Assembly: GCF_022201045.2 (NCBI RefSeq)
Contig: NC_068562.1
Span: 6,492,001 to 6,556,000, forward strand
DNA from: Citrus sinensis
Taxonomy: Eukaryota > Streptophyta > Magnoliopsida > Sapindales > Rutaceae
DNA: 64,000 nt
Reading direction: 5' to 3'
Positions 24,524-36,806 of the stretch are shown piece after piece. The notes under the pieces were generated by a model. That model saw nothing but the letters and a program-made list of their open reading frames with translations. It was not told where the DNA came from and did no database searches. Position 1 is the stretch's first letter; each line of letters starts with the position of its first letter. Position numbers and translations under genes: made by a program.

Positions 24524-25041
24524 CTAGGTTAAGTATAGGAAGTAGAGTAAAACATGGTAACCTGTAATTGTGAAGCCTCTTCCAATAATCTCACCACCAC
24601 AGAACCATGCAAAGCACTCAACTCCAAACAAAGCAGCAAGGCCAGCATTATCCAAGTTCATCTCCAGCTCCCTGTTCTTCAAGAACTGCTTAAGACCATC
24701 CAGTTCCTTCCAGAATGCATCGACGCGATTCGGGATACTATTAAATAGTTAATTAGCAACAAGTTACTTGATTAATTAATCAGCAACAATCCGCATTTTG
24801 TAAGATGATGATATTTTATAAATAAAAATTAAATACGTCCGAGAGACTAATTAATTAACCTTGCAAGACGAGTATGAAACAATTGTTTGGCTAGGAATTG
24901 GCAAGTCTCTATGTTGGGTGGATCTTTGATATGTTGCTTGTTGTCCTCTAACAATTGCTTGATATAAGCACTTCCATTCTTGATCAAAAATTCTGATGCT
25001 TGAGATGCCTTTGATTGCAACTGAGGCAACTTTGAATCCAT
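24524..25041 (-). CDS. mitochondrial ATP synthase subunit g
   Basis: Two exons on the minus strand: 25041-24860 and 24737-24524, with a GT-AG intron of 122 bases. The spliced frame is open for 131 codons. The N-terminus MDSKLPQLQSKASQASEF and KDPPNIETCQFLAKQLFHTR, followed across the splice by LASIPNRVDAFWKELDGLKQ, match plant subunit g (ATP20 family). The single membrane helix AALFGVECFAWFCGGEIIGR contains the GxxxG-type face used in ATP synthase dimerisation and inner-membrane curvature. The family normally ends at about TGYYV. Here TGYHV is followed by eight more residues (LLYFLYLT) before a TAG, so the usual stop seems lost. A neighbouring gene on the same strand also encodes an oxidative-phosphorylation subunit. 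Confidence 0.9.
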
Positions 25042-25482
25042 GGTTTTGATGATAAATTACACCAAGAAATAAATTTCAGTATTTAAACTTCAGAATACTA
25101 AAGATTGATCATCAGCGATGAGTGAAGATTTTGAGTTGGTGGTAAAATTAAGGAGATAATCAGATTGTTCAAGAGTAAATTTCATACCTTGTTTAAATAC
25201 TCCTTCAAAATTTAATATAGATAATGATCAAGGGTGTATCAGCCTTCTTTTATGGCAGTTGCAGAGTGAAGATGAGTCCACTTGCAACCAACTTTCCAAT
25301 AATTTAGAAAGGACTTTTGACCTAGTTGTACTTTCCAATTTTACAACAGGATTGACCGGTGGTGCATGGTTAATTAATTTCTGTATGGTATCAAAATTAC
25401 AATATGGAGGTATATACTCTATACACATATATAAATATATACACACACGAAGCAAAGTCACATTACAAAGAAATACATATAT
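25042..25482. other. upstream region of ATP synthase subunit g
   Basis: Non-coding DNA between the subunit g start and the solo LTR. It must hold the gene's promoter and leader; no single TATA box stands out. The overlapping short frames on both strands are not supported. Confidence 0.4.
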
Positions 25483-26114
25483 TGTTTGAGGGAAATACAT
25501 CGAGGAGACCAGACGTGATGAGCAGGTGTTTGGTGGTGGAGTTCTGCGAGCAGGAATATTCTCCTCGTCCACGAATATGCCATTCGCGAGGCCGAATTCC
25601 TGTTAGAGGCATAAGGCATTCCTGCTAAGGGTTGAGGCGAGGAGACCCGGTCAACGGCAGTTGGCAAGACGTGCCTTCCTATCCGAGAATCAAGGCACGA
25701 GGTCCATCTCCATTTGCCCACAATGACGACAATGGGGCATCCACATCCGAGAGTGGGGAGAATAACGGGCGTAAACTACGAAAGGTCGGGACTCAGAGGA
25801 AGCCTATAAAAAGGTAGCCAACAAAGGTAAAAGGGTTAGATTTTTTGCTATTTGAACTAAGAAAAGAGAGAACTCGAGGGTCTGAGACTAGTGAAAAGCC
25901 ATAAGATCCGTGGCAAGCGTTCCCAGAACCTTCATATCTGACTTGAGCGTCGGAGGGTTTATGCCGGGAAAACAACCGACGTGCTCTGACCTGATTCTGT
26001 GGACGCAGGGACACTTAGAGAAGAAAGCGTACAAGGAGAGATCCTGATCGAGGGGAGGTTGATCGAGCAGACATCCTGGTCGTTGGAAGGCGTAACCAGA
26101 ATCTCGCATCAACA
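25483..26114 (+). mobile_element. complete solo LTR with target duplication
   Basis: A 632-bp element starting TGTTTGAGGG and ending CGCATCAACA, with inverted TGTT/AACA ends, flanked by perfect 5-bp duplications TATAT (25478-25482 and 26115-26119). No coding region. The last ~190 bases match the LTR at 1-190. The internal frames seen on both strands are chance open frames in the relatively GC-rich LTR. It separates the ATP synthase g and NDUFS7 genes and lies about 540 bases beyond the NDUFS7 stop codon. Confidence 0.92.
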
Positions 26115-26119
26115 TATAT

Positions 26120-26652
26120 CATAACTTTTCGGCGTGCATATTCTCAATTAAACAAAATGAAAATGCTACTATCAAATAAAAAATATAATTTTTAATAAAT
26201 TTTAATACACTAGCAAATAAAAAATCCAATCTCAAATATATTAAAATTTATTTTTGTTTATATATTGGTGTATAATTCTTTATACATTAAGTAATTTTCT
26301 AATCCGAAATCTTAAAGTATGGAAAAAATCTGAAAAAACTTTAAAACCGTGGGTTTAAGAGGTTTAAAACTTGAAACGCTAAAATCACTTGATTTATATA
26401 TTTTCTCGGACTTTTTCAAACTTTTCTGCACTTTAAAATTCTGAATTGAAACATTTCTCTTTCTCTCTATATAGAATAAAAGAATACTTCATGAAAAATT
26501 TTATACATATATTTAAAATTTTTAAATTTTAAAGTGCGAAAAAATTTTATAAAAAAAACTTTAAAATTCTGTGGTTTTAAAGTGTTAATTTCGTGATACT
26601 TTTTAAAAATTTTCAGACTTTCTCGTACTTTAAAATTTTGAACCAGAAATAT
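26120..26652. other. AT-rich spacer with repeated inverted motifs
   Basis: Contains several copies, in both orientations, of a motif like TTTAAAATTCTG and CACTTTAAAA (about 26310-26650). Probably an old foldback element or 3' flank of NDUFS7. No gene seen. Confidence 0.35.
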
Positions 26653-27422
26653 TCACTTGGTCCACCAATGAAGAAAATCCCTGCGTCTGTTGATTTTCTT
26701 CTGCAGCTGGAGGATTCCATATAGTAAGGCCTCGGCTGTGGGCGGACAGCCGGGAACGTATATATCGACGGGAACAATTCTATCGCAGCCTCGAACAACC
26801 GAGTAGGAGTAGTGATAATAGCCACCTCCATTAGCACGGCTCCCCATTGATATCACCCAGCGCGGTTCAGGCATTTGATCATAAACCCTGCAAGAAAAAA
26901 CAAAAAATGCATGCATGCACGTATAATTACATGTTGAAGTCGAACACTAGATTTCATTTAATAATTAAATTAATACTGTACGGACGGATGACGTGATAGG
27001 ATTATAGACACCTACTTTCTAAGTGCAGGGGCCATTTTGTTTGTGAGGTTGCCTGCAACAATCATTACATCACTCTGCCGGGGGCTGGGCCTGAAAATGA
27101 TTCCGAAACGGTCCAAGTCATACCTAGCAGCACCCGTGTGCATCATCTCAACAGCACAGCACGCCAGACCGAAGGTCATGGGCCACAGGGAGCGGCGACG
27201 GACCCAGTTCAAGAGATTATCCACCTTCGATATCACGTATTCCGAAGCCTTTGACAGGCCCACTGGGCCGAATGTTGCCCGAGGTTGAGGTGAAGATGAA
27301 GGTGAAGGCGAAGGTGAATATGAAGAGGAAGAGAAGCAGCGTGTTGAGTGGAGAAGAGTTGGTCTTGGGGTTGCGGGTGAGGTGAGAGCCAGACGTGACG
27401 CTGTTCTGGACACAACAGCCAT
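26653..27422 (-). CDS. complex I 20-kDa subunit (NDUFS7/PSST), with a cluster-ligand change
   Basis: Two exons on the minus strand, 27422-27016 and 26887-26653, joined in frame (213 residues). Residues 1-50 form a Ser/Arg/Pro-rich mitochondrial presequence ([13 protein letters not shown]). The mature part is the PSST/NuoB fold: [70 protein letters not shown] and [15 protein letters not shown]. The family carries Fe-S cluster N2, the last electron carrier before ubiquinone, on four cysteines. C88, C89 and C183 are present, but the fourth, in the GSCANGG motif, is Arg153 (codon CGT at 26838-26836). Residue 125 is Asn where the family has Thr. The frame, splice sites and stop are intact. It may be a decaying paralogue, a variant allele or a base error. 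Confidence 0.92.
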
Positions 27423-29398
27423 TGTGTTTTGCCTCTCTCTCTGTGTTTGTGTGTGTAAACTGTAAAATAATATTAATGCATACAAGTAGTAAGGGGAGCC
27501 TTTTTAAGTGCAAATAGAAACAGATAAGAGAATAGAAAGGTGTAGAATAGAATATAGTCGAATTATCGAGAAAGGGAAGGGAAGAGAAGAGTAAAGAAGT
27601 GCGTTCCATATTCTTTTTTAATTTTTCATTTTCTATAAGCAAAAAAGAGTGATTTTGGGCTTCATTAATTTTAAACGTGAAAAAGAATTTTTACAAAATA
27701 TTTTAGTTATACGTGTTTTTAAAAAGTTAGTTTATTTTTCAATATAACAATGAAAAGTTTCGTAATGAATTTTCTTTTTCTTTTTCTTTTTGTTTTTCTT
27801 AAAGAAAAAGAATTGTCTTTGAAGTTCTGAATCTATGATTGAAGCTCTCATCCGGGAACCGATGAACTTCCCGAACCCGAATTCTTGATTAGTACCATCA
27901 ACGGCAGACGCCCCCTTATTGTTACTCGCTAAATACTTGCACAATGGGCGGGAGGACCATTTTTTAATTATTTCTTGTTGGGCAGTCAAAGTTTACAATT
28001 TTAAAAATTAAGTTTATTTATCAAAAAAAAAGAAAAAAAAAAACAATTAACGCCGCGAGGATAAGGTTAATAGAGATCCAAGTGTCAAAGACCAGTAAAG
28101 GACAGATGTTGTTGTCACACTAAAAGCTACTGACTCGTTCACAAGTAGGAGGATGATAACTCGTCTGGTAAAATTATTTGTATCATAATATATAGTTCAC
28201 GGGTTAAGCACTTAAGCTTAACTGCTTAAGCGAATTTCTACTTCAATGGGTTCAGTTTGTCGTAAGCTTTTATTTCATACTTGGAACTTCGCTTGCACAA
28301 ACAGAGCCTTCTAGTCGGTCTAGAAAAAAAGTTAAAACGAGGCATCGTCAATTGCAGGTAAGGTTGAATATTCGCACACGCGGCAGGTTTCGCATCAACT
28401 CAAAGCAAGCATAAAAAGAAGAAACCTCCAGGCTGAAAACAGCCGTGGTTTCCAAGCAAGCAAAATAAAGATGTCAACATCATTTCATTTCCTTACTATA
28501 AGCAGAAGAAAGGCAAGCATAAGCACGGGGCTGCAAAAGGTCAAAAAAAAAAAAAAACAAAGATTAAAAAACAACATTACAAGAGTACAAGCCATTCTAC
28601 AGTCAATTTTTTTTTTTTTTGGGGCAACTGTTAACCGCCAAAAGAGAAAAAGGAAGAAACAAGAAAAGCAAACAGGGAACCAATTATCTTAATCCTAACG
28701 GCAAACACCGGCCGTCCCACCAAAACTTGTAGCTAGGCAATTTGGAGTCAGAAGCAGTCACTTGGCGAACCTAGTGACAAAGAATCAATAAAAAGAGCTA
28801 CATTTATCTTTAGAACTAGAGGGGTGATGTTCCAAACATCGACTAAAGAATCAATGAAAAAATGATGCAGTGCAAGTCTCAACAGCTCCTTCCCACTAAG
28901 ATTGGAGTAAAAGAGAGTGGGGGCAAAAAACAAAAACTACATTTACCTTAAACCTAGCGGCAAATATTGAACATCCTTTAGTTTTTTTCTTGTTGTAGGA
29001 GAGCTACAATCATATTTCCTTCTTGACTTTGACCCGACACAATTTTAAAACACAACCGCATCTTCTACTTTTACCAGAAGATACGCAAAACAGAAAAATG
29101 AAAAAAAAAAAAAAAGGAATTTTTGGGGGCATGGGAAGAGAAGGGGAAAAGGGGGAGAAAAAAAAGAAGAGAGAATCAAGCTGCCCACCCGGGAACAAAA
29201 TCAGGTAGCTTCCTCATGGATTCTACAGCCATTTCGTGACCTCCATACCATATATCATGTGCAAAGGATTGATAGGGCACTTGGTAGTGTGAAATTGACG
29301 TAGCTCCAATTCACAGGTTGGTGAGAAAGGGGAAGAAGCCTTTTCCGTCAGCAACCTACAGAAAGTAACAAAGCAAATACAATCTTCTTGCACCATCT
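27423..29398. other. NDUFS7 upstream region and 3' flank of PP2A-B55
   Basis: 27423-27620 is the leader and promoter side of NDUFS7. 28480-29398 probably includes the 3' untranslated region of the B55 gene, which reads towards lower coordinates. Both contain A/T homopolymers. Frames in this stretch (for example 27732-27989, 28471-28692, 29023-29208) are low-complexity Lys/Phe runs and are not accepted. Confidence 0.45.
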
Positions 29399-32300
29399 TT
29401 ATGCATAATACATGTACAAGCTGTTTGCAGCAGCACAAGCAATTGAGTTCTCGGTTGGGTGCCATGCTAGGTGCAGCAACTTTGTCGTGAAATCAAAAGA
29501 ATTTCCATTTGTATCAACTCCAGGCACATCCGATCCTGCTACAGATTCTCCAATCCAGAAAATAGTTCTTTTTAGTGTAACAAAGAACATGGTTAAGAGA
29601 GAGTTCGGTACACAAGAAACTATCAAAATTTAAAAGCAAGAAAGCAAGGAAAGCACCCACCTCGTCTGACAACACGTGTTATGCTGCTAAGGGATCTGGA
29701 AGGCCTTGAAGGGGTTTGAACTTGTCTCCTGGAATGGCATATTGAAGTTTATATCCAGCAACGAGATTACATAACTCATTTGCCATTTTTGTTGATTACT
29801 CATAATTACCTCATTGGGTTTTTGCTGGCTTCCAAAGTTGTGGCCTCAGTGCTTCCTGGGGCACAGCCGAACACACGGAATAGATTGCTGGGACAACATA
29901 TGAAAGAAATATTTAGTTGCATTCCAGAAGTTTTCAGTGACAATATGACAATGAACAAGTGAACATAAACAGACCTGTAAGAACCTGTAGCCACCCGCAA
30001 TCCGTCACCACTTAAGCAACACTCAAATTTATCAAAGATTGAATCATTTTCATATAAATCACACAGCTGCATATAAGGTAAGAAAAGTTATAGCAGGCAT
30101 ATGCACAAAGTAAAAGGAAAGCTGGCTTGGATTTCTTCAATGATAGAAACCTCACCTTAGGTCTCAAGTATTCATGAACCTGGAAGGTTGCAACAGGGCC
30201 TGAATCCATGTTAATATCCCACAACTGACAACGAAGCAACAGACTCATGTCAGACCCAGGATAAAAGTTTTATGTTCCCAACAAAACCTGACAAGGATGT
30301 ATATCCAAAGAGCCACTCCAAAAATGATGCTAAAACTAGTGTTGATTCTACTTTTATTTATTCATTTATTTTTTAAGAATAGGATTCAAAGTTGTAAAAC
30401 AAAAGTACAAAAGAATAAATATGACTACTATGTAAATGCACACCACCCACATATAAAATTTTCTCTTTTTAATTACCATGCTTTGGGAACAGAAAAACTT
30501 CAGAGACCTATCTTCTCATTTCTGTAAAGCCAAAAATTCTATTATATACTCTTTATGCAATGTATTTGACAATGCCCTCCCACATATTTCATGTTGTCAG
30601 TTAGTGAAAAAAAAAATTACAGGAATATAAATATATAATTCTTTCAGTGACCACTTGAAGCCATACAACATCATTTGCATGCTTAATTAGAAGACCCAAA
30701 CCCCAGGAAGTACTCTGTCGAATCCAAGAGAATACATATTTAGCAGATATGCAATTGCAAATTTATTTGCCATTATGAATGACAAGTAACCTTAAGAGTC
30801 ATGTAATCACGACTAAGTATATGTCTTCCATCCTTTGCAAACTTAATATCTGAAATAGATGCAATTATTTCTGTGAAGAATGATCTAGAACCAGGGGCCT
30901 CCTGTTCCTCAAACCTGTATAAAGAGGAAATTATCAGTCAGTAAATAGAGGGTATTAAAAGTAACTTCCCCTCACATCAAATGACATAACAAAACCAACG
31001 CATTTTCTCTTTTTTTTTTTCCGCATGCATCTATGTCTGAACCTATATGTAAAATCCCTATTTTTCCTCTGTTCCAAAGGACTTCATTAGAACACAAGCA
31101 AACTGGAATACTTACAATATAGCATGAGAATCACACAAAGCTGATTGCCTCAAGTCAATAAGGCGTATTGAGCCCTTTGAGCTGCTATATGCTAACATAT
31201 TACAGTGAGTAGGGTGAAATTCTGCCGAAGTTATCACCTCTGTAAGAAGAATAATGTATGGTTAAAGGCTTAAGAAAGAAAAAGATTATACATAAAACAA
31301 ACAAACTATAGAAGCAACCAAACAGATAGGGAAGTTAGTAGAAAGCTGTTTTGATATTTTTAAAAAGCAGGTCCAATTATACAAAAACCAGGTTGGCTAG
31401 TACAATGAAAATCACAGTAACTAGGTTACGCAGAAATCAGCGTGATCAATTGAGTCCCCAACACAACTCTCTTATAATCATCAAACGAAGAAATGGGTCA
31501 AATAAGTTCACAGGAAGGAAGGTAGTAGATAAACTATCCAAAAACATGCTTGGAGGAATAATAAACTTCAACACGAAACCAAGCACCAGATAGCATACTT
31601 CATCTAACCCCAAATTATCTAGGACTGGAAAAATGAACCAGAAACAGAGAAGTTCTAATATAACCAAAGGCCAATAAAATTTAGAGTGTACCAGTTAGAT
31701 CCTCCATGTTTGCAGGCTTCACATCAACAATGTTAAAACTTTGATTGCTAATTTCCAAGTTCCAAAGATTAATTCGCAGATCGTCAGCCGATATAAATGT
31801 TTCACCGTCACTGCAGAGCACGAGAGAGGGGATCAGTGAAAAAAAAAATCACACAATGAGAAAGATGCAGACATCACAAAGCACATATTTAACTCTTTTC
31901 CTTCCCTCAATTCAAACATAGAAAATCCACTAATTAATATCCAACAATGCTGATGTAAAATAGTTTTTTTTTAACTTCAAGATATGTATTGGGATTGAAA
32001 TTGGGGACTAGTATGGACCATACAATCTTTGCTAATCAGGAAACCTGAGGAATATAATTTGCCACATAGAAGTCCCCAAAGGGATTTAAACCTCTGACCT
32101 CTTGGTTGGAATCCAAGAGCACAATACAACCCCTCTCTTGAATAAGAAAAACAAAGTATAAAACATTTAGACTCGAAAATTGATAAAATAAAAATTCTGT
32201 ATAAGGAAATACAATTACCTATTGTTAGAAATAGAATTGATATGATAATCGTGTGCATGAGCATATACCCTTCGACATCTAGCCACTAGGCTAGTCTCGT

Positions 32301-35300
32301 TGGACGTTACCTAGATGAAAGATTAAGTATTAGTGGAGGATAACATCAGACAAGCAATCCACCAGATCAAACAACACTAATGATATCCAAAAACAAATGC
32401 CTTTATTTTTGCCCCCCTCCTCCATCTAAAGAGAATTAGAAGAGGTACCAACTACCAAGGACTCAAATATCCAAGTCCAAGTGGTTTAAGTTAACCCCTC
32501 ACAGAAGCCCCCCCCCCCCCCCCCCCCCCCCAAACCCCAGTCCTCCTTCCCCCCCCTCCAAACCAACCCCCCCTTCCCCTCCAACTGAAAGGAAAAAAAA
32601 AAAAACCAACAAAAAGAAATAACAAAAATAATATCCCTTAAATGCCATGCCAATAACACAAACCATATCCCACACCCAGGTTGAAGATTTCCTTGGTCTT
32701 TGAGAAGGAGAGGCTTCACAAAAATGCCTGTGACTCCTTGAGCCTCCTCTTGATGTTAATTTTCTACCGTTGGCATACATAGGGTATAAAAAGCAACAAA
32801 ATTAATCTCCCAAAAATTATCTGGAAAATTTACAACACCTAATTAGAAAATAAAACCACAGGAAGAATATGAATATATTGGATTGAGTACAACTACCGTA
32901 GGTAAACGAAGCGATGGAATGCCCCCTGGTGGGAATGAGAACTCCTTGCTAGGTGATCCACCATTTGCAAGATATGGTTTAGGGCTAACATTATTACTTG
33001 AACTAGCAACATTGCCATTTCCTACTGCTTTTGAAGGGTCCACATTCATGTCAGCAATTTTCTTCACCTTCTTTTCTTGCACCTGTTCTCAGTAGGAAAT
33101 ACAGTGAATTCAGCAGCTGTTAGGGCATGGCCATCCATAAATCAGAGTCGACAATTATATAAGCCAGACATAACTTTCAGACAGTGAAGATAGTAGATAA
33201 AATGCAACAGTGCATTAATATATAAAGTAAAATAACATTAACCAAGAATAATCTGACAGAAAATGATATCCTAATAAGTCCAACCACCCATAACCCTGCA
33301 GTTTCAGTATAAAGATATGATATAAAGCACTGATGTACATGATGAGGAAAAATTTCTTCTCGATTTAAAAATTTTTTCCCTTACCTTCCAAAACTTAATT
33401 GTTTTATCATTAGTAGAGAGGAGAAATAGTGCACCGTTGGCTGTTTGGCACCATCTGATTTTGTTTATTTTCTCTTCTATTTCCAAACTCTTGAGATAGT
33501 CAAACTGAAATATGACATTCAGATAAAGTATGAGTACAAGAATTCCATATCCAACAAGCAGAACGAAAATACATATAAAAATTTGACATCCAGCGGGAAT
33601 ACCTCAGGTTCATGGCTCTGAAACTCTGTCTTATAACGAAACTCAGGATGCCTACTTGTTGAATAGTCCATCCTCTCCAGATCCCTTCTGGATCCTCCAT
33701 GCTAATATTATGATAGATAAAATATTTTATTGTTGTGAGAAACAACAAACAATATGGCAATATAACAAAATTAACATCCAAAAAAAAAAGGAGAAGCATG
33801 AAAGGATAGAAAGAACGCACATCCTTCGTATCTGTCCGCTCAAAGAGAACTACCCGGCCCCCGCGGTCACCAGTAGCAAGATGGTCTCCGGTTTTATCAA
33901 ATTCAATTGCTGAAATAATATCAACTGTAGAATGAATGACAAATAGTCAGAGAGAAGTCCCATAGCCATTCTTCCATCAAACAAATGTATGGATAATTGT
34001 AACATACAGTACATGTATTCCAAAGTTCTAATATTAACTCGTATTGCTCAAAGAAAGAAGGCCTACTATTATCACTGCAAGTACAACCCCATTCCCAACA
34101 AAACACTCTTTTTTGTTCATATAGCAGCAGAAAACTTGTATTAACTGCTGTATGCATGCTAGGGGAGTGTCCACCATATCTACATAGTAAAAAAATAAAA
34201 AATTTAAAGAGTATTGACAATTCTAAAGATTGTCTGATGCATGTTAGGATTGCCCTCAGATCTCCAGTAGTTTGATGCAGACAGGAAGTGAAACCACTAC
34301 GACAAAAAAACTTCAATTGAAGCCACCATTATTGTCATGGCTTTACTGAAGGTGATGTCACTGGACAGAGGGAAGGAAAAAATAAATAATCTGACATCAA
34401 GACCATCAGGCACATTCTCGTTGGTCTAGCATCTCACCCATGTAAATTTAACTCTTTCAACACCACGTCAAAAATTAGCAGATATTCTCAGGAGATAATG
34501 CACAATATAATTCTCAAAAAGACCAGTGGTCTATAGCTATACAAAAAGCTTACGTAGGTGACCAAACAGCAAAGTACACATATCATGACCTCTATGATAT
34601 GATATCGATCTAGCTTTTCATAACAACACAACAGTTAATTTAAAAATTCCATCCTCATATGACAAAGCAAAACACCTTCAATAACAGTAAAATCTCTGAG
34701 GGTCATAGAGAGATTCTTAACAATCAGTCTCTTAATAAATCCGCACCTGAAGCTATAGCAGGAATGTGAAGGAACATTTCCAACTGAGATTGGCTCTCCC
34801 AATACACTTAACTTGACATCTAACCGCCAGAGTCCTTGATAATGCAGTTACTGATATTTTACCCAAGGCAGAAAAACAGCAAAGTCGTGAGCTCATCAAC
34901 TTCAACCAAGGAGATATCTATTTTTCATAAAACAGCTCTTCTAAATTTCTAAAAATGTTCAAAGGTACCACACATGCTGACAAAATTACTGTTCTCTCCA
35001 CCAGCAACTCCCCTGTAAAAAGCACCTGTTTAATAGCTACCATAATTTTTGAAGCTTAACTAATCAAAAAACTTAGAAAAGCTTAAACACCAACTACTCA
35101 CGGTGTGCAAAATGATTATTTCCAGTAACTAAATAATTCTAGAGCTAGATCTTTTATTCCATCTGGGATCATCTGCCTACATTCAATATCTTGATCTACA
35201 ATCGTCTTTGGCATCACCTCAGTGTACAAGCTCCTTCTGCTCCTCTTGTAGGCACTGCTAACTGCCACAATATAACCGCATTTTTTTTTGGATAACCCAG

Positions 35301-36806
35301 ACTCCCGCCCAGACTCGGACCATGAGGGAGACCCTAAACTGGGTGGTCAGTTGGGCACCCCGACCCCATGACCTATGAGACAGCAAAAGATGGAATTTTT
35401 AATCTCACCAGAAGGATTGAACTTGAGACCTTGATGCAGCCAAGCACCAGATCCCAAGCCCTCAACCAACTAGGCTGCCCCCTTGGGGGCCACCGCAACA
35501 TAGTAACTTCGTCAATGGTTTTAGTTCCACATGGTCCTCTGTTGTCTTGTTAATTTTTTTCTTAAAATTTAATCCATGTTTTGATTAGGATGATTTTGCT
35601 TAATTCTTATGACTTGTCTTTTCTTGCAGAACCGAACATCGTGAAGCCTTATTTTGCCAGTTGCATCTGATTATGGGGCGTCACATTACCCATTATTGCT
35701 GAGACTAAAATGCAGCCTTTGTAACATATATGCTAAAGTAAACTATGACCTACGAATGTGGAATCCAAATTAAAGCCAGAGATTCCACCAAAAGTTATCA
35801 CTCCTTCAACTGTTCTAAATCAAAAGCAGCAACACACAATTCGCCACACCCATTTAACTTTACATACCAGTATCACTGGCGTGTTGTCATCACTCCACTA
35901 TTTCCACATAAAGGTTACTGTATGTCAAACTGATAAGTACTCTAGCATTAAGGCTTTACAAGTATGAACTAATATGAATTGAGTTCAAGAACTGAATTAT
36001 CAAAAACAAAAAGTGAGACCATAATTAAAGAAAAAACTATTGCACAGCTGACAACTGGTAATGACCTAGGAAACAATGAAGTTACGAATTCCGTAAGTTA
36101 TTTGTTGTAATACAAGTAATCTGAAATACATTCCTGCCAACACAAAAAAACAAGAGGGGAAGTCTACAAGACGGAAAATTACTACCTCTAGATTAGTTCT
36201 TATGCCAAACACCTCCAATAGACCCAAAAGGAGGGGAAAAGAATGATCCCCATATATGAAGCTAGCTCAAATTATGATAAAACCCAAAATACAAATATCA
36301 ATCAAAGCTTAATTAAAAAAAGGGAATCATAATTTGATGCATGCAGTACAAGCCCAAGACCAGAAATTAAAAAACAAAAAGATCTAAACTACTATGTATT
36401 TACGACTTTAAAATAAAAGAGCCCATTTCTTATACAAATAACAATAATTTACAAAAGCATATGCACTTCACTGTGACACTTAACATTGTTTCAACCGAAA
36501 ATATCAAAACACGCCATAATCAAACAAAAACAAACATACCCACGAATCTAAATGACATCTACACAATAACCCACCATCCATTTTAGATCCAACCCCCAAA
36601 AATCAAACCCTGATTTGTCCAAAACCTATTAGATCCAAGAACCAAAACTTAAAAATAAATAAATAAATAAATATGAACAAATGTTTACCTTCTTGAACTT
36701 CCTCACCGGCCGTTCGTTCGCCGAAGACCTGAGAGAATTTCCACTCAAGCGGCTGCGGTGGGCTCGCCTGAGCCGCCGACTCCGCCCCCTCATCACCGCC
36801 GTTCAT
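29399..36806 (-). CDS. protein phosphatase 2A 55-kDa regulatory subunit B (B55)
   Basis: A complete 14-exon gene, minus strand: 36806-36689, 33924-33821, 33701-33603, 33504-33385, 33082-32897, 32310-32219, 31810-31692, 31239-31116, 30914-30791, 30224-30156, 30066-29975, 29887-29810, 29728-29661, 29535-29399. All introns are GT-AG, phases agree, and the total is 509 residues. The start [13 protein letters not shown], then [115 protein letters not shown] and the end [11 protein letters not shown] match plant ATB-alpha/beta B55. The protein is a seven-bladed WD40 propeller that selects substrates for the PP2A A-C core in cytosol and nucleus. Intron 1 is 2.76 kb. The last acceptor is a tandem TAGCAG. 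The gene looks fully functional. Confidence 0.97.
31964..32135 (-). mobile_element. tRNA-derived SINE relic in B55 intron 6
   Basis: Read on the minus strand it has a tRNA-like stretch, CTTGGATTCCAACCAAGAGG, then GTCAGAGGTTTAAATCCC (B-box-like), a unique body, and a terminal A run (the T run at 31964-31972). The 5' end with the A box is not clear, so the copy may be truncated. No certain target duplication. Confidence 0.5.
32508..32531. repeat. 24-base C homopolymer in B55 intron 5
   Basis: An unbroken C run, i.e. 24 Gs in the sense-strand pre-mRNA, followed to about 32582 by further C runs of 4-8 bases. Length is likely variable and the assembly here may be unreliable. Confidence 0.9.
35281..35491 (-). 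mobile_element. tRNA-derived SINE in B55 intron 1
   Basis: On the minus strand (the gene's sense) it begins near CCCAAGGGGGCAGCC. It has an A-box-like AGCCTAGTTGGTTGAG and a B-box-like AAGTTCAATCC about 45 bases on, and ends in a nine-base A run. It is flanked by ACCGCA at 35275-35280 and 35492-35497, a short target duplication. Length about 211 bases. The plus-strand frame 35368-35553 is chance. Confidence 0.7.

Noticed and set aside
25458..26115. Several frames of 70-87 codons on both strands
   Set aside because: All lie in the solo LTR, whose higher GC content leaves long chance frames.
35368..35553. 61-codon plus-strand frame in B55 intron 1
   Set aside because: Explained by the SINE at 35281-35491.
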